The notes below the pieces were generated by a model. That model worked only from the letters and a program-made list of their open reading frames with translations. It made no database searches and was not told the origin of the DNA. DNA of 64,000 nucleotides, from assembly GCF_029392895.1 (NCBI RefSeq), contig NZ_CP114200.1, positions 5,896,501 to 5,960,500 of the forward strand, in the 5' to 3' direction. The stretch comes from Streptomyces sp. 71268. Its GTDB lineage: Bacteria; Actinomycetota; Actinomycetes; Streptomycetales; Streptomycetaceae. The position numbers were made by a program, and so were the translations under genes. Of this stretch, positions 9,801-18,064 are shown piece by piece; within the stretch, counting starts at the first letter, position 1; each line of letters opens with the position of its first letter.

Positions 9801-9905
9801 GCCGGACTGGTCGGACCGGTCCGGTGCCGCCGCCTCGTCGGCGGTGGTCGGCCCGTCCTCCGTGGGCCGCTCGGGCCCCTCGTGGTCTGCCGTGGACGCG
9901 GGCAT
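6888..9905 (-). CDS. Giant FtsX-like ABC transporter permease (second of pair)
   Basis: 1005 residues, double-FtsX architecture. A charged cytoplasmic leader (about 65 residues, D/S/G-rich) precedes TM1 near 68-90. A large extracytoplasmic domain follows, then a membrane cluster between about 385 and 640, a second extracytoplasmic domain, and three C-terminal helices ending in VGVVLLTLAVVLAQAWW. I count about ten hydrophobic helices. Such permeases do mechanotransmission or efflux of hydrophobic or peptide substrates across the membrane; the substrate is unknown. The Shine-Dalgarno GGAGGTGA sits on the stop codon of the preceding permease gene, 8 bases before ATG 9905, a clear coupling arrangement. 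Confidence 0.9.
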   Translation of the reverse strand: MPASTADHEGPERPTEDGPTTADEAAAPDRSDQSGRSDRSAGGDGSAAGRRAPVVTNWVRLRLRAAPGAALALGVLVLLTSFLAAAFPRGVDAYESHAIRDQINAASPDRSAYQVTSGPPGAQRPQRERAAALAPGPLGEQYREVRERLPDLVRFDPAQSAYGVRTPEALVASDAWLPRPDGLPPKLTLTAQSGLAEHSRVREGRLPRGTGPTAADDGARGAEQADRLEVEAAVTRETAKALGLRIGSRVHLDAVGTTALSARIVGVIDPRAPRETYWSIEPLLRSPGLATEKVSGDTPKRFWVGALLLAPDAGPALLSATGTPQTFWRLANDPGHLTGRDVTRLREQVAALENGPTLVAMREAIGPTAAISTEVDAIVGEFGDMRKAVAPVVAVAAFGVGTVAAIVLLMAGGLAAARRRAELTLLRSRGGSLVGVGRRLLAETSVVALPAAALGFTLAVVLVREARLVPALLAAAAVAVLACCALPARAVAAHRRTLTSMERTDVVRVKPSRRRVVAELTALVLAVGAVAALRQRGTAGGEVDALVSAAPVLVGAIAALLLVRLYPLPLRLAARPATRRRGVLGFLALARAGRAQATGALPLLALIIALSTASFGGSVLAGVDDARERASILAVGADARVDDSKGLSKGLAAALREVSGVRQVVPAHIEYDLWLNDDGDQVALVAIDPAAYNRLARHVGMDQVPEQALRGARGAVVPAIASPGVAKRLGTGPQKLRPLGGDITVKVAAVHEGTPATQTSEYLLIDADRLARPYPTAMLMAGSGAHGSGIDMDAVRAAVGTGASAADRGADAAARAAGLTPRQGDDAGKASGRGEGSVRVKARAEEHAALADSPLQDGTERLYAAAVAAGAGYAALAVLLSLLQATPERTALLARLRTMGLTRRQGRRLLVLEALPQALLAACGGVLVGYGTIRLLAPGLDLTRLALSARTGFDELGTVRLHADALSLLIPAVGVVLLTLAVVLAQAWWSGRRKENTELRAGESR

Positions 9906-9908
9906 GGC

Positions 9909-12900
9909 CTACTCACCTCCCCGGTGGCGGAGTGTGGCGACCGGATCGCCGCGTCGTAGCGCCACCGCTGCGACGATCAGTACGGGTACGGCGGCGACCG
10001 CCGCGAGCACCCCGCCGACCTGCCACAGCGGCAGTTCGACCAGAACCTCGGGCACCGGCTGGGCCGCCTCGCCGGTCAACACGATGAGCGGCACCACCGC
10101 CCGGGTCAGCACTGTGCCGAGGGCGAGTCCCACGGCCAGCGCCAGGCTGATGAGCAGCGCCTGTTCCGCCGCCACCATGCGGGCGAGTTGGCGCCGGGGG
10201 GCGCCGAGGGCGCGCAGGACGCCGAACTCGGCCGCGCGTTCGCGCAGCGAGCCGGCCATGCTGACGGCGAAACCGACCGCGGCGAGCGCCGCCGCGACCA
10301 GCGCCGCGGCGGCCAGCCCGGCCTGCGGGCCCGCGCCGAACGGGTCGTCGTGCAGGTCGTCGGCGATCTCCGAACGGGCGATGACCTGCGCCGGGTCGGT
10401 GTCGGGCCGCTGTCGCAGCGCGGCCACCACCTGCTCGCCCTTGCCCGGCGCTGGCCGCAGCCACCACTCGCTGGGCGGCAGGGCGGCGGAGTCGCGGGCG
10501 GCCAGCGCCTGGTTGACGGCCCGGAAGTCGACGAGCAGCGCGCCACCGTCCGACGTGGAACCGCCGGTGGCCGCCGCGTCGGCCGCCCCCTGGTCGTCGC
10601 CCGCCGCGGTGGCCGCGCCGCTGGTGCGCTCGGCCGCGGCACCCGTGGTGGGCAGCGCGCGCACGGCGGCGACGACGCGCACCGGCAGCGTCTCGCCCGC
10701 GACGGGCACGCTGACCGTCGAACCCACCTTGGCGCCGCTGGAGTCCAGGAAGCGGTCGGTGGCCACGGCCGTCAGCGGGCCGGGCTGCCGAGGCCAGGGG
10801 GCGGCGAAGGTGAAGGTGCTGGTGGGGCGCGAGGGGATGAGGTCGTCGCCGACGTGGTGGCCCGTGTCGTAACCGGCGGTCAGCGGCCGGTCCGCGGTGT
10901 GCCGGGGGCGCTCGGCCCGCGGCCTGGCCCGGACGTTGCCGGGCTCCTCCTCCGCGAACGTGGCCGTCGCCCGCCAGTCGAAGCCGTCCGGCACCGGCAC
11001 CGCCTCGGCCGCCCCGTCAGCGCCGACCGCCCGCAGCTCGCTCACCTCGAAGGCGTGCCGCTCCGCGCGGGCCGACTGGAGCAGGTCCAGCTTGATCGAG
11101 GTCAGCCGCAGCGGCCCGGCGGGCTTGCCGCCCGGCGCGCCCGCGGTCCGCGCGATCCCGGCGACCAGGGTGCGGGGCTTGCCGTCGACGGGGAGTTGGC
11201 CGATCCGCAGCGGGTACGGGACGCCGAAGCGGTCCTCGATGGTCACGGTGACGGCTGCCGAAGCCTTGCTGGGCGAGGTGCCGCCCGGCGCGTCGGGCGC
11301 GCCGAGCCGGGCCGTCAGACGCAGTTCGTCGGGCGTGCCGGGCAGCGCGATCCCGGGGCGTTCGACGGCCTCGCGCGGCGCGACGGTGTCCAACACGGCC
11401 TGCGCGTCCCGGTCGGCCAGGTCCTCGCGCATCAACAGCGAGCCCTTGGCGTGCCGCGCGTCGAGCGCGAGCAGCGAGGCGCCGCGCCCGCCGGAGAGCC
11501 CGAACTGCACGCGGGCGGCGGGCGCAGCGGCGGCCACCCCCGGCACCGAGGCGTACGCGCCGCCCTGCCCGAGCTGCGGGATGCGGCTGGACAGGACCCG
11601 TACGTCGGTGCCCGCCGCGAAGTCCGCCTGGTCGTCCTGCGAACGCTCCCAGGAGGCGCCCTGGCCGACCGCGAACATGCCCATGGCCACGGCCAGTACG
11701 AGCAGCAGCACCGGCCCCGCGCCGCGCAGCGGGCGGCGGGCGAGCTGCCAGCCGGCGAGCGCGGTGGGCAGGCCGCGCCCGCGCGCCGCGCGCCGCTCGG
11801 CGATCCTGGCGACCGGCGGCAGCAGCCGCAGCGTGAGCACCGTGCCGGCGAGCAGCGCCAGCGCGGGGGCCGCGACCAGCACCGGGTCCACGCCGAGCGC
11901 GCCGCCGTCACCGCTGAGCACCCCGCCGCCGTCGTCCGACTGCTGGTCGAGCTGCCAGTACGCGACACCCGCGATGACCAGCAGGCCCACGTCCGCGCCG
12001 GCGCGCAGCGGCGCGGGCAGGGCGCTGGCCCGCGCGCGCACCACGGAGGGGCCGCCGCGCGCCCGGGCCCCGAGCAGCGCGGGCGCCACCACGGCCGCGG
12101 CGCAACCCAGCGCCACGGCGCCGCCGATGACGCAGGTCTGCCAGGTCAGCCCGGTGTCCAGATCGAGGCCGACGCGCGCCAACGGGCCGTAGGCGGCGAT
12201 GAGTTCCATCAGCGGCCCGGCGAGCAGCGGTGCCGCCACCGCCGCGGGCCCGGCCAGCAACAGTGCCTCGATGGCCGCGAGCCGCGCGATCCGGGGGCCG
12301 GACGCGCCACGGGCGAGCAGTAGTTCCGTCTCGCCGGCCCGCTCCGTGCTGAGCAGCCGGGCCACGAGCAACAGCGCGTACCCGGCGAGCAGCACCAGTT
12401 GCAGCGTCACGATCAGCAGCGTCGAACGAGCCCCGAGCAGCGAACGGTCGGCCTGGTCGAGCACGGTCGGCAACCCCGTGCTCACCTCCGGACCGCCGAG
12501 CGCCGGGTCCTTCGCCAACGCGGCCCGCCCCCGCTCGGCCGCCGACCGCAGCCCGTCCACGTCGTCCGCGCTCACCCCCGAGAAGTCCGCCGTCGCCAGC
12601 CAGGACATCCCGGCCTGGGCGACGCGCTCGTCCCGGAAGGCCGCGTCATCGGTCAGCAGTGGCCCGTACGTGGTGAACGCCAGCGTCCGCACGCCGCTGC
12701 CGCCTAGGTCGTCCAACTGCCAGTACGGATCGGTGCGGTCCTTGGGCCGGTACAGGCCGGTGATCAGGATCCGCACGGGCGGCCCCGACAGCCGGTCGGT
12801 GAGGGTCAGGTCAGCGCCGACGCGCAGCCCGAGGCGGGCCGCCGCGGTCTCCGGGAGCGCGACGGGCAGCGCCGCGGCGGCCTTGTCGCCCTTGTCGCCC

Positions 12901-13376
12901 TTGCCGTCCTTGCCGTTCGCAGCGCTCTTGCCGCTCTTGCCGGGCTCCTGGGGTGCGCCGTTCGGCCAGGCGCCGGTGGTCAGCGTGACGCGGGTGCGGT
13001 CCATCGCGGCGAACAGCGTGAGATCCGGCTCGCCCTGTCGGGCCGCGGCGGACTGGAGCTCGCGGGGCAGCGCGTACGGGCCCGAGCGCGCCATCGAACG
13101 CAGCGTCACCGGCAGGCCGTCGAACGTCCGCTCGGCGCCGCGCCGCACGGCCCGCTCGGCCGCCGCGCGCTCCGACTCCGGCAGGTCCGTGGCCACCCGC
13201 AGCGCGGCCGGCGCGGCGCTGCGCTCGCGCAGCGCGTGCCGCAACCCCGCGTCGCCGATGGCCGCGCTGAACGCGCCCAGCGTGGCCAGCACCGCGGTCG
13301 TCAGCAGCACCGTCAACAACGCCGCCGCCAACAGCAATCGGTGCGCACGGACACGCAGGAACACAAAGCCCGCCAC
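9909..13376 (-). CDS. Giant FtsX-like ABC transporter permease (first of pair)
   Basis: 1155 residues, homologous in layout to the next gene: N-terminal TM (LLLAAALLTVLLTTAVLA, about 15-32), a periplasm-side domain to about 320, a dense set of helices to about 580 (including LLIVTLQLVLLAGYALLLVA and GAGPVLLLVLAVAMGMFAV), a second large exterior domain and three C-terminal helices. A Lys/Asp/Gly-rich low-complexity insert (GKSGKSAANGKDGKGDKGDK) interrupts the first exterior domain. It starts at GTG 13376 behind GGGGGG and is first in the operon. It presumably forms a heterodimer with the 1005-residue permease. Upstream 21-bp-phased repeats may be its operator. Confidence 0.9.
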   Translation of the reverse strand: MAGFVFLRVRAHRLLLAAALLTVLLTTAVLATLGAFSAAIGDAGLRHALRERSAAPAALRVATDLPESERAAAERAVRRGAERTFDGLPVTLRSMARSGPYALPRELQSAAARQGEPDLTLFAAMDRTRVTLTTGAWPNGAPQEPGKSGKSAANGKDGKGDKGDKAAAALPVALPETAAARLGLRVGADLTLTDRLSGPPVRILITGLYRPKDRTDPYWQLDDLGGSGVRTLAFTTYGPLLTDDAAFRDERVAQAGMSWLATADFSGVSADDVDGLRSAAERGRAALAKDPALGGPEVSTGLPTVLDQADRSLLGARSTLLIVTLQLVLLAGYALLLVARLLSTERAGETELLLARGASGPRIARLAAIEALLLAGPAAVAAPLLAGPLMELIAAYGPLARVGLDLDTGLTWQTCVIGGAVALGCAAAVVAPALLGARARGGPSVVRARASALPAPLRAGADVGLLVIAGVAYWQLDQQSDDGGGVLSGDGGALGVDPVLVAAPALALLAGTVLTLRLLPPVARIAERRAARGRGLPTALAGWQLARRPLRGAGPVLLLVLAVAMGMFAVGQGASWERSQDDQADFAAGTDVRVLSSRIPQLGQGGAYASVPGVAAAAPAARVQFGLSGGRGASLLALDARHAKGSLLMREDLADRDAQAVLDTVAPREAVERPGIALPGTPDELRLTARLGAPDAPGGTSPSKASAAVTVTIEDRFGVPYPLRIGQLPVDGKPRTLVAGIARTAGAPGGKPAGPLRLTSIKLDLLQSARAERHAFEVSELRAVGADGAAEAVPVPDGFDWRATATFAEEEPGNVRARPRAERPRHTADRPLTAGYDTGHHVGDDLIPSRPTSTFTFAAPWPRQPGPLTAVATDRFLDSSGAKVGSTVSVPVAGETLPVRVVAAVRALPTTGAAAERTSGAATAAGDDQGAADAAATGGSTSDGGALLVDFRAVNQALAARDSAALPPSEWWLRPAPGKGEQVVAALRQRPDTDPAQVIARSEIADDLHDDPFGAGPQAGLAAAALVAAALAAVGFAVSMAGSLRERAAEFGVLRALGAPRRQLARMVAAEQALLISLALAVGLALGTVLTRAVVPLIVLTGEAAQPVPEVLVELPLWQVGGVLAAVAAVPVLIVAAVALRRGDPVATLRHRGGE

Positions 13377-13769
13377 TGAACCCCCCGCGCTGCTCCCCGC
13401 CCACCGGTCCCGTCGCCAGCCAGCGACGGCGCGCGGTCACGGAGGTGACGGCGGTGTGTCGACTCGGCAGCGTGCCTGGATGCTGTCAGAGAAAGGTGCG
13501 GTCTGAAAGCGGTTGCGGTCTGGGCTTGATCCGATTGTGACCGACATGCGATACGCAGTGTCCGCTATGCGATACAGAGGGTATGCGGGGTGATCGCCGA
13601 CGCCGTCCGGAACGGCCCGTTCCCGGGCCGTCGGCCGCCGGGCCGCCGTCGGGTCCCCGCCGGTTCGGCGTACGGGCGGCCCGGGGCTCGTACGGGCTGT
13701 ACGTTCCGGTGGCCTGGGGGGCTCGTACGGGCTGCTCCTACCGGCGGCCCGGTGCGGCGTGCTGGCCGC
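13377..13769. other. Intergenic region upstream of FtsX operon
   Basis: No gene seen. It contains the phased direct repeats at 13546-13575 (separate entry) and, further from the operon, a 17-bp direct repeat (GGGGCTCGTACGGGCTG at 13683-13699 and 13718-13734) rich in CGTACG palindromes just downstream of glbO. The glbO terminator may lie in this repeat-rich part, but no single dominant hairpin stands out. Confidence 0.5.
13546..13575 (-). promoter_or_regulatory. Two ATGCGATAC direct repeats, 21 bp apart (possible operator)
   Basis: ATGCGATAC occurs at 13546-13554 and again at 13567-13575, a spacing of exactly two helical turns, in an AT-richer patch 170-200 bases upstream of the permease start. 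Read on the minus strand they are GTATCGCAT half-sites. The arrangement suits a dimeric regulator bound to one DNA face. No regulator gene is adjacent. Confidence 0.4.
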
Positions 13770-14174
13770 TCAGCCCGGGGTGTTGACCATCGAGGCGGCG
13801 GCGTACGTCAGGTACTTCCACAACTGCTGCTCGTGCTCGGGCGCGAGGTCCAACTCGTCGACAGCGTCCCGCATGTGCCGCAGCCACGCGTCGTGCGCGG
13901 CCCGGTCCACCGCGAACGGCGCGTGCCGCATCCGCAGTCGGGGGTGGCCGCGCTGGTCGCTGTAGGTGCGGGGGCCGCCCCAGTACTGCATCAGGAAGAG
14001 CACCAGGCGCTCCTCGGCCGGGCCGAGGTCCTCCTCCGGGTACATCGGCCGCAGCAACGGGTCCTCCGCGACGCCCTGGTAGAAGCGGTGCACCAGGCGC
14101 CGGAAGGTCTCCTCGCCGCCGACCTGCTCGTAGAAGGTCTGCTCCTGCAGCGTGCCGCGCGGAATCTCATTCAC
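13770..14174 (-). CDS. glbO: Group 2 truncated hemoglobin
   Basis: 134 residues, normal for a GlbO-type truncated globin. The N-terminal [19 protein letters not shown] and the [10 protein letters not shown] and RLRMRHAPF motifs are diagnostic: the His of MRHAPF is the proximal heme ligand and the W of YWGG is the G8 Trp of group 2 globins. It binds heme and O2 and is linked in actinobacteria to aerobic respiration or NO and peroxide chemistry in the cytoplasm. I use GTG 14174 (protein begins VNEIPRG). The GGAGG lies only 1-2 bases before this GTG, which is unusually tight, so the true start could differ by a few codons. Confidence 0.93.
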   Translation of the reverse strand: MNEIPRGTLQEQTFYEQVGGEETFRRLVHRFYQGVAEDPLLRPMYPEEDLGPAEERLVLFLMQYWGGPRTYSDQRGHPRLRMRHAPFAVDRAAHDAWLRHMRDAVDELDLAPEHEQQLWKYLTYAAASMVNTPG

Positions 14175-14307
14175 CCCTCCATGGTCGCAGATACCGCGAC
14201 GGAGGCCGGAAGTCGTAGGACCACCCCCGGCCACCGCGCGACCCACTACCGCGCGACCCACCACCGGGCGGTCGGCGCGGCGTGGGGCGGCCGGGGACGG
14301 CGACGCG

Positions 14308-14340
14308 AACGGGCCCGCCCCGATGTGGGGCGGGCCCGTT
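14308..14340. terminator. Strong terminator hairpin after the FHA gene
   Basis: AACGGGCCCGCCCC (14308-14321) and its exact complement (14327-14340) form a 14-bp stem with a 5-base loop, 26 bases beyond the FHA stop on the minus strand. It separates the signalling operon from glbO. Confidence 0.75.
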
Positions 14341-14365
14341 GGCGACCGTGCGGGTCAGGGGCGGG

Positions 14366-16228
14366 TCAGCCCCTGCGGAGGGTGATCGTCGTCCACGCGC
14401 CGACGTGTACCCGGTCGCCCTCCTGGAGCGGGACCGGCACGTACGGCTGGATCGGCTCGTCACCGCCGTTGATCGTCGTGCCGTTGGTCGAGTCCTGGTC
14501 CACGACCGCCCAGCCGCCGTGCGACTGCGGCACGAGCACCGCGTGCTGGTGCGAGACGCCCGGGTCCTCCGGCGGGCGCGACAGGTCGATGTCGGGCGCC
14601 TCGCCCGTGCTGTGCCTGCGGCGACCGATGGTGATCTGGTTCCCGGAGAGCGGCACCTGCTGCTCGGGCGAGTACGCGGGCAGGTTGAGCCCGGCGGCCT
14701 CGGGGCCGCTGCGCGTCATCATCGCCATGAAGTACTCGCGGTCCGGCGCGACGACGGCGACCCAGTTGTCCGAACCGGCCTGCCCGCCACCGGGAGGACC
14801 CTGCTGGTACGCCCCGTCGGGCCGGTAGCCGCCGTCCTGCTGCGGCTGACCGTGCTGCTGCTGGCCCTGCTGCTGCGGCTGGCCGTGCTGCGGCGGTTGT
14901 CCGTGCTGCTGCCCCTGCTGGTGGGGCGGCGCGGCCGGCGGCTGACCGGGCTGGCCGGGGAACGCCGGCTGCCCGTGCTGCGGCGGGGCCGCGCCCGGGA
15001 ACCCGTCGTCACCCGGGAACGGCGGCCGACCACCGGGGCCCTGGCCGGGCGCGTCCGGGAACGGACGGGGCGCGGCGGGGGCCGGAGCGCCGTGCGGCGG
15101 CGCGGCGGCCGACGCCTCCGGGGTGTTCGGCGGCGGGAGCATCCAGTCGTCGTCGCCCCCGAAGCCCTGCCCGCTCGGCGGGCCCCCGGGCCGCTGCTCG
15201 CCCTGGCCGCCACCCTGCGGGCCACCGGCGTGCGGCGGCAGCGGGGACAGGTGCGGCGGCTCCGGCGGCCGGTTCTGCTGCTGGTGGCCGCCCTGGTAGT
15301 CCTGGCCAGGCCGCGGCGGACCCTGCGGACCGGGCGGCTGGGAGGCGTCGGGCCCGTGCGGGTGCGGGGGCTGACCGTGCGGCGGGCCCTGCGGCGGCTG
15401 CCCCTGCGACGGAGGCGGCGGGAAGCCGCCCTGGCCGGGCGCCGGGGCCGGGCTGTAGGGCGTGTACGAGGTGGCCGACTGGGTGATGAAGTTGTAGCGG
15501 CACTCCTCGCAGAACGGCGCCTGCGCCTCGCGCGGCGTACGGCACTGCGGGCACAGCTCCGGCTGGAAGCCGGACTCGGGCTGCCCACCGGGGTAGCCGT
15601 ACCCACCGGGAGCACCGTGACCACCCGGCCCACCGTGACCGCCCGGCGCGCCGGGGCCGCCGGGCGGGCCGAACGGGCCGCCGGGCCCACCAGGTCCACC
15701 GGGGCCGTCGAACCCGCTGGGTCCGCCGGGCCGACCGGGACCGTCGAAGCCGCGCGGACCACCGGGGCCGCCCTGACCATCGAAGCCACCGGGACCACCG
15801 GGACCGCCAGGCCCACCGGGGCCGGGGCCGAAGCCGCCGGGACCGCCGGGGCCACCGGGAGGGGGCGGGCCCGCGGGGCCGCCGGGGCCGAAGCCGCCGG
15901 GGCCGCCCTGGCTGTCGAAGCCGCCGGGACCCGGGCCGTGACCGGGAGGTCCGGGCGGGCCGGCGGGGCCGCCGGGTCCGGGGGGACCGCCCTGGCCGTC
16001 GAAGCCGCGACCCTGACCCGGGCCGCCGGGACCGTCGTACCCGCCCGGCGCGCCAGGCCCTGGTGGGCCAGGGTGGGAGGGCGGCGGTGGCGGGTTGGGC
16101 GGGCCCATCATTCCGGGCGGCGGCGGAGGCGGGGGAACGGCGCCGGCGGGTGCGGCCGACATGCGGTGCCCGCACACCTCGCAGTAGTCCTCGGCCGACG
16201 ACTGATGGCCGTTTGGGCAAGTCGGCAT
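14366..16228 (-). CDS. FHA-domain protein with two zinc knuckles and long low-complexity linkers
   Basis: 620 residues. An N-terminal zinc knuckle (C4, H8, C16, C19) is followed by about 190 residues of Gly/Pro collagen-like repeats punctuated by GFDG units. A second knuckle has C226, C229, C240, C243; a Gln/Pro/Gly-rich stretch to about 490 follows, with QQHGQ and QPPQHGQ runs. The FHA domain is at about 532-620 with IGRR, SHQHA and STNGT phosphopeptide-binding motifs. FHA domains read phosphothreonine, so it is a likely reader for the PknG kinase encoded upstream. It lacks a GarA/OdhI-type ETTS phosphosite, so it is not a simple GarA homologue. Start ATG 16228 gives MPTCPNGH. Last gene of the block. 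Confidence 0.9.
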   Translation of the reverse strand: MPTCPNGHQSSAEDYCEVCGHRMSAAPAGAVPPPPPPPGMMGPPNPPPPPSHPGPPGPGAPGGYDGPGGPGQGRGFDGQGGPPGPGGPAGPPGPPGHGPGPGGFDSQGGPGGFGPGGPAGPPPPGGPGGPGGFGPGPGGPGGPGGPGGFDGQGGPGGPRGFDGPGRPGGPSGFDGPGGPGGPGGPFGPPGGPGAPGGHGGPGGHGAPGGYGYPGGQPESGFQPELCPQCRTPREAQAPFCEECRYNFITQSATSYTPYSPAPAPGQGGFPPPPSQGQPPQGPPHGQPPHPHGPDASQPPGPQGPPRPGQDYQGGHQQQNRPPEPPHLSPLPPHAGGPQGGGQGEQRPGGPPSGQGFGGDDDWMLPPPNTPEASAAAPPHGAPAPAAPRPFPDAPGQGPGGRPPFPGDDGFPGAAPPQHGQPAFPGQPGQPPAAPPHQQGQQHGQPPQHGQPQQQGQQQHGQPQQDGGYRPDGAYQQGPPGGGQAGSDNWVAVVAPDREYFMAMMTRSGPEAAGLNLPAYSPEQQVPLSGNQITIGRRRHSTGEAPDIDLSRPPEDPGVSHQHAVLVPQSHGGWAVVDQDSTNGTTINGGDEPIQPYVPVPLQEGDRVHVGAWTTITLRRG

Positions 16229-16429
16229 GTCGGTGATTCCCCCTCGTGTGCCGTTTCTTGGCATTGGTGCAGTTTGGTGCTGTTCGCTACGGGTGTTGCT
16301 GGTGCTGCTGTGTGCTACGGGTGCTGCTGGTGTCGCTGGTGGAACTGGTGGTCGGACGGGGCCGTGGCGGCCCGTCGTGACCCGCTGTGTGGCGGGCGGC
16401 CCGGCCGGTCGCCCGGCCGCGTACCCGCG
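16229..16429. repeat. FHA-VWA intergenic spacer with duplicated 19-bp unit
   Basis: GCTACGGGTGYTGCTGGTG occurs at 16286-16304 and 16314-16332. A hairpin GGGCCG (16359-16364) / CGGCCC (16368-16373) lies 57 bases after the VWA stop on the minus strand and could partly terminate before the FHA gene. No gene is visible. Confidence 0.45.
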
Positions 16430-17788
16430 TTATTTCTTTACGCGAACGGTCTTGGTGGAGCGCGTTTCGAGGGTCATCTCATCCGCGTCCGCGACCTTCG
16501 CTTTCAGTCGCACAGTACCTGTCACCGCGTCCACGACGTCCACCACCTTCGAAAGCAGTTTCGCCGTTTCGGCGTTCCCCGAGGCGGCGGCGAGCTGCAC
16601 CGCGCGGCCCAGTTTCGCGGTCGCTCCGTCCCAGTCGCCCGACTTGCGCGCATCGAGGCCCTGCTGGATCGCCCGGGCCAGTTCCGCCTGCCCCGTGTAG
16701 TGCGCGACCTGCGGATTCATGGAGGTCGACGCCGTCAGGTCGGCCGTCCACACGGCGCGTACGAGCCCTTGCGCCAGTGGTCGGGGCGGGGTGCCGTCCG
16801 GGCTCGGCAGCACCAGCGCCACCCGCGCGGCCAGCATCTCCCGGCCCACGTCGGCGGCCGGCACCCGCACCGCCACGTGGTAGTCGCGGGACTCGTCGCC
16901 CCAGGAGCCGGTGGGGTAGTCGCCGGAGCGCGGCCCGGCGTCGGCGCGGCGGTGGGTGAGGTCCTCGACGGTGGGGGCGACCTGTTTCACGAATGTGACG
17001 TCCGTGCCCTGGGGAGTCCAGATACGCAGCGCGACATCCGCGACTTCCTTCCCCATAGCGGACTCCATCATGCGCTGGAAGTCTTCGGCCAGTTCGGCCG
17101 GGTTCGCCACGATATCGGCGGTTCCCAGGAGGGTCGAGGCGATCGCTGTGACCTCTTTCACCTCCCAGTCGGTGCCGACGCCGCGCGCGTCACAGGTGAA
17201 GCGCCCCGCGCAGGCGCCCAGACTCGCGCGCAACGCCTCGGGGCTCTCGTGCTCGTTGCGGCCGTCGGTGAGCAGGATGCCGTGCCGTATCGCCGCGTCC
17301 CGGGTGTGCAGCAACCGGTCCGCGAGCCGCAGCCACTCGCCGATCGCGGTGCCGCCGCCCGCGCGCAGCGTGCGCAGGGCGTCCTTGGCCGCCGCGCGGG
17401 TGGCCGCGTCGGCGCGGGCGAGCCTGCCGCCGCCGGGGTAGACCTCGGCCGCCTTGTGGGTGCCGGCGATCACGGTGAAGGCCACGCCGTCGCGCAGCGT
17501 GTCGATCGCCGCGGCCGTCGCCTCCCGCGCGTGCCGCAACTTGGTGGGCGGGTAGTCCATCGAGCCGGAGCAGTCGACCATGACGGCCACGGCGGCGCTC
17601 GGCCCCCGCTGCCGCGCCGCGGCGTCGTGCGGGCCGACGGAGACGAGCGGCAGGCGGCCGGTGGTGCCGCCGCCGGTGGCGGTGACGGTGACGATCGCGC
17701 TGACGTCGCGTCCGCCCTCGGGCAGGAACTCGTTCTGGTACACCTCGACCGAGAACCGTGGCACGTTCGACTTGGAGAAGTTGGCCAT
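16430..17788 (-). CDS. VWA-domain protein (TerY/CoxE-like)
   Basis: 452 residues. A beta-rich N-terminal segment (about 1-65) precedes a von Willebrand factor A domain whose MIDAS motif DCSGSM is intact, with the second metal-site Thr in GGGTAIGEWL and the Asp of LLTDGRNEHE. The C-terminal half has a beta domain and a helical segment (YTGQAELARAIQQGLDARKSG) typical of these proteins in Ser/Thr-kinase neighbourhoods. No signal peptide or TM is present, so it is cytoplasmic; VWA domains bind protein partners through a divalent cation. Shine-Dalgarno AAGGAG lies 8 bases before ATG 17788. Between PP2C and FHA genes it is a likely adaptor in the same phospho-signalling pathway. Confidence 0.9.
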   Translation of the reverse strand: MANFSKSNVPRFSVEVYQNEFLPEGGRDVSAIVTVTATGGGTTGRLPLVSVGPHDAAARQRGPSAAVAVMVDCSGSMDYPPTKLRHAREATAAAIDTLRDGVAFTVIAGTHKAAEVYPGGGRLARADAATRAAAKDALRTLRAGGGTAIGEWLRLADRLLHTRDAAIRHGILLTDGRNEHESPEALRASLGACAGRFTCDARGVGTDWEVKEVTAIASTLLGTADIVANPAELAEDFQRMMESAMGKEVADVALRIWTPQGTDVTFVKQVAPTVEDLTHRRADAGPRSGDYPTGSWGDESRDYHVAVRVPAADVGREMLAARVALVLPSPDGTPPRPLAQGLVRAVWTADLTASTSMNPQVAHYTGQAELARAIQQGLDARKSGDWDGATAKLGRAVQLAAASGNAETAKLLSKVVDVVDAVTGTVRLKAKVADADEMTLETRSTKTVRVKK

Positions 17789-18064
17789 CCGTTCCGCTCC
17801 TTGACGTCCCTCGACGCTCCGCGTGGACTCATCGACACATGGGCGGACGGGGGACGCGCTCGCCGACGGCTCCCTGACGGCGTGCCCGTACCCCGGTGAT
17901 CCCCCGTGGCGCCGCGGAAGCCCCCTCGCCCCCGTGGCCTCGTGCTCTCCCGTGGCGGCCCGCTCGACCCGGCCGCCGCCCTCCTCGCGTTCCGCCGCCG
18001 CCCCGTGAGGCGCCGGCGGGCCCTGCTCTCCCGCCGCTGCCGGCGCCCCGGCGCCGACCCGTCG

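Noticed and set aside
14282..17899. 1205-aa plus-strand open frame
   Set aside because: Antisense to FHA and VWA genes; Arg/Val-rich translation with no domain, while the minus strand shows FHA and VWA motifs.
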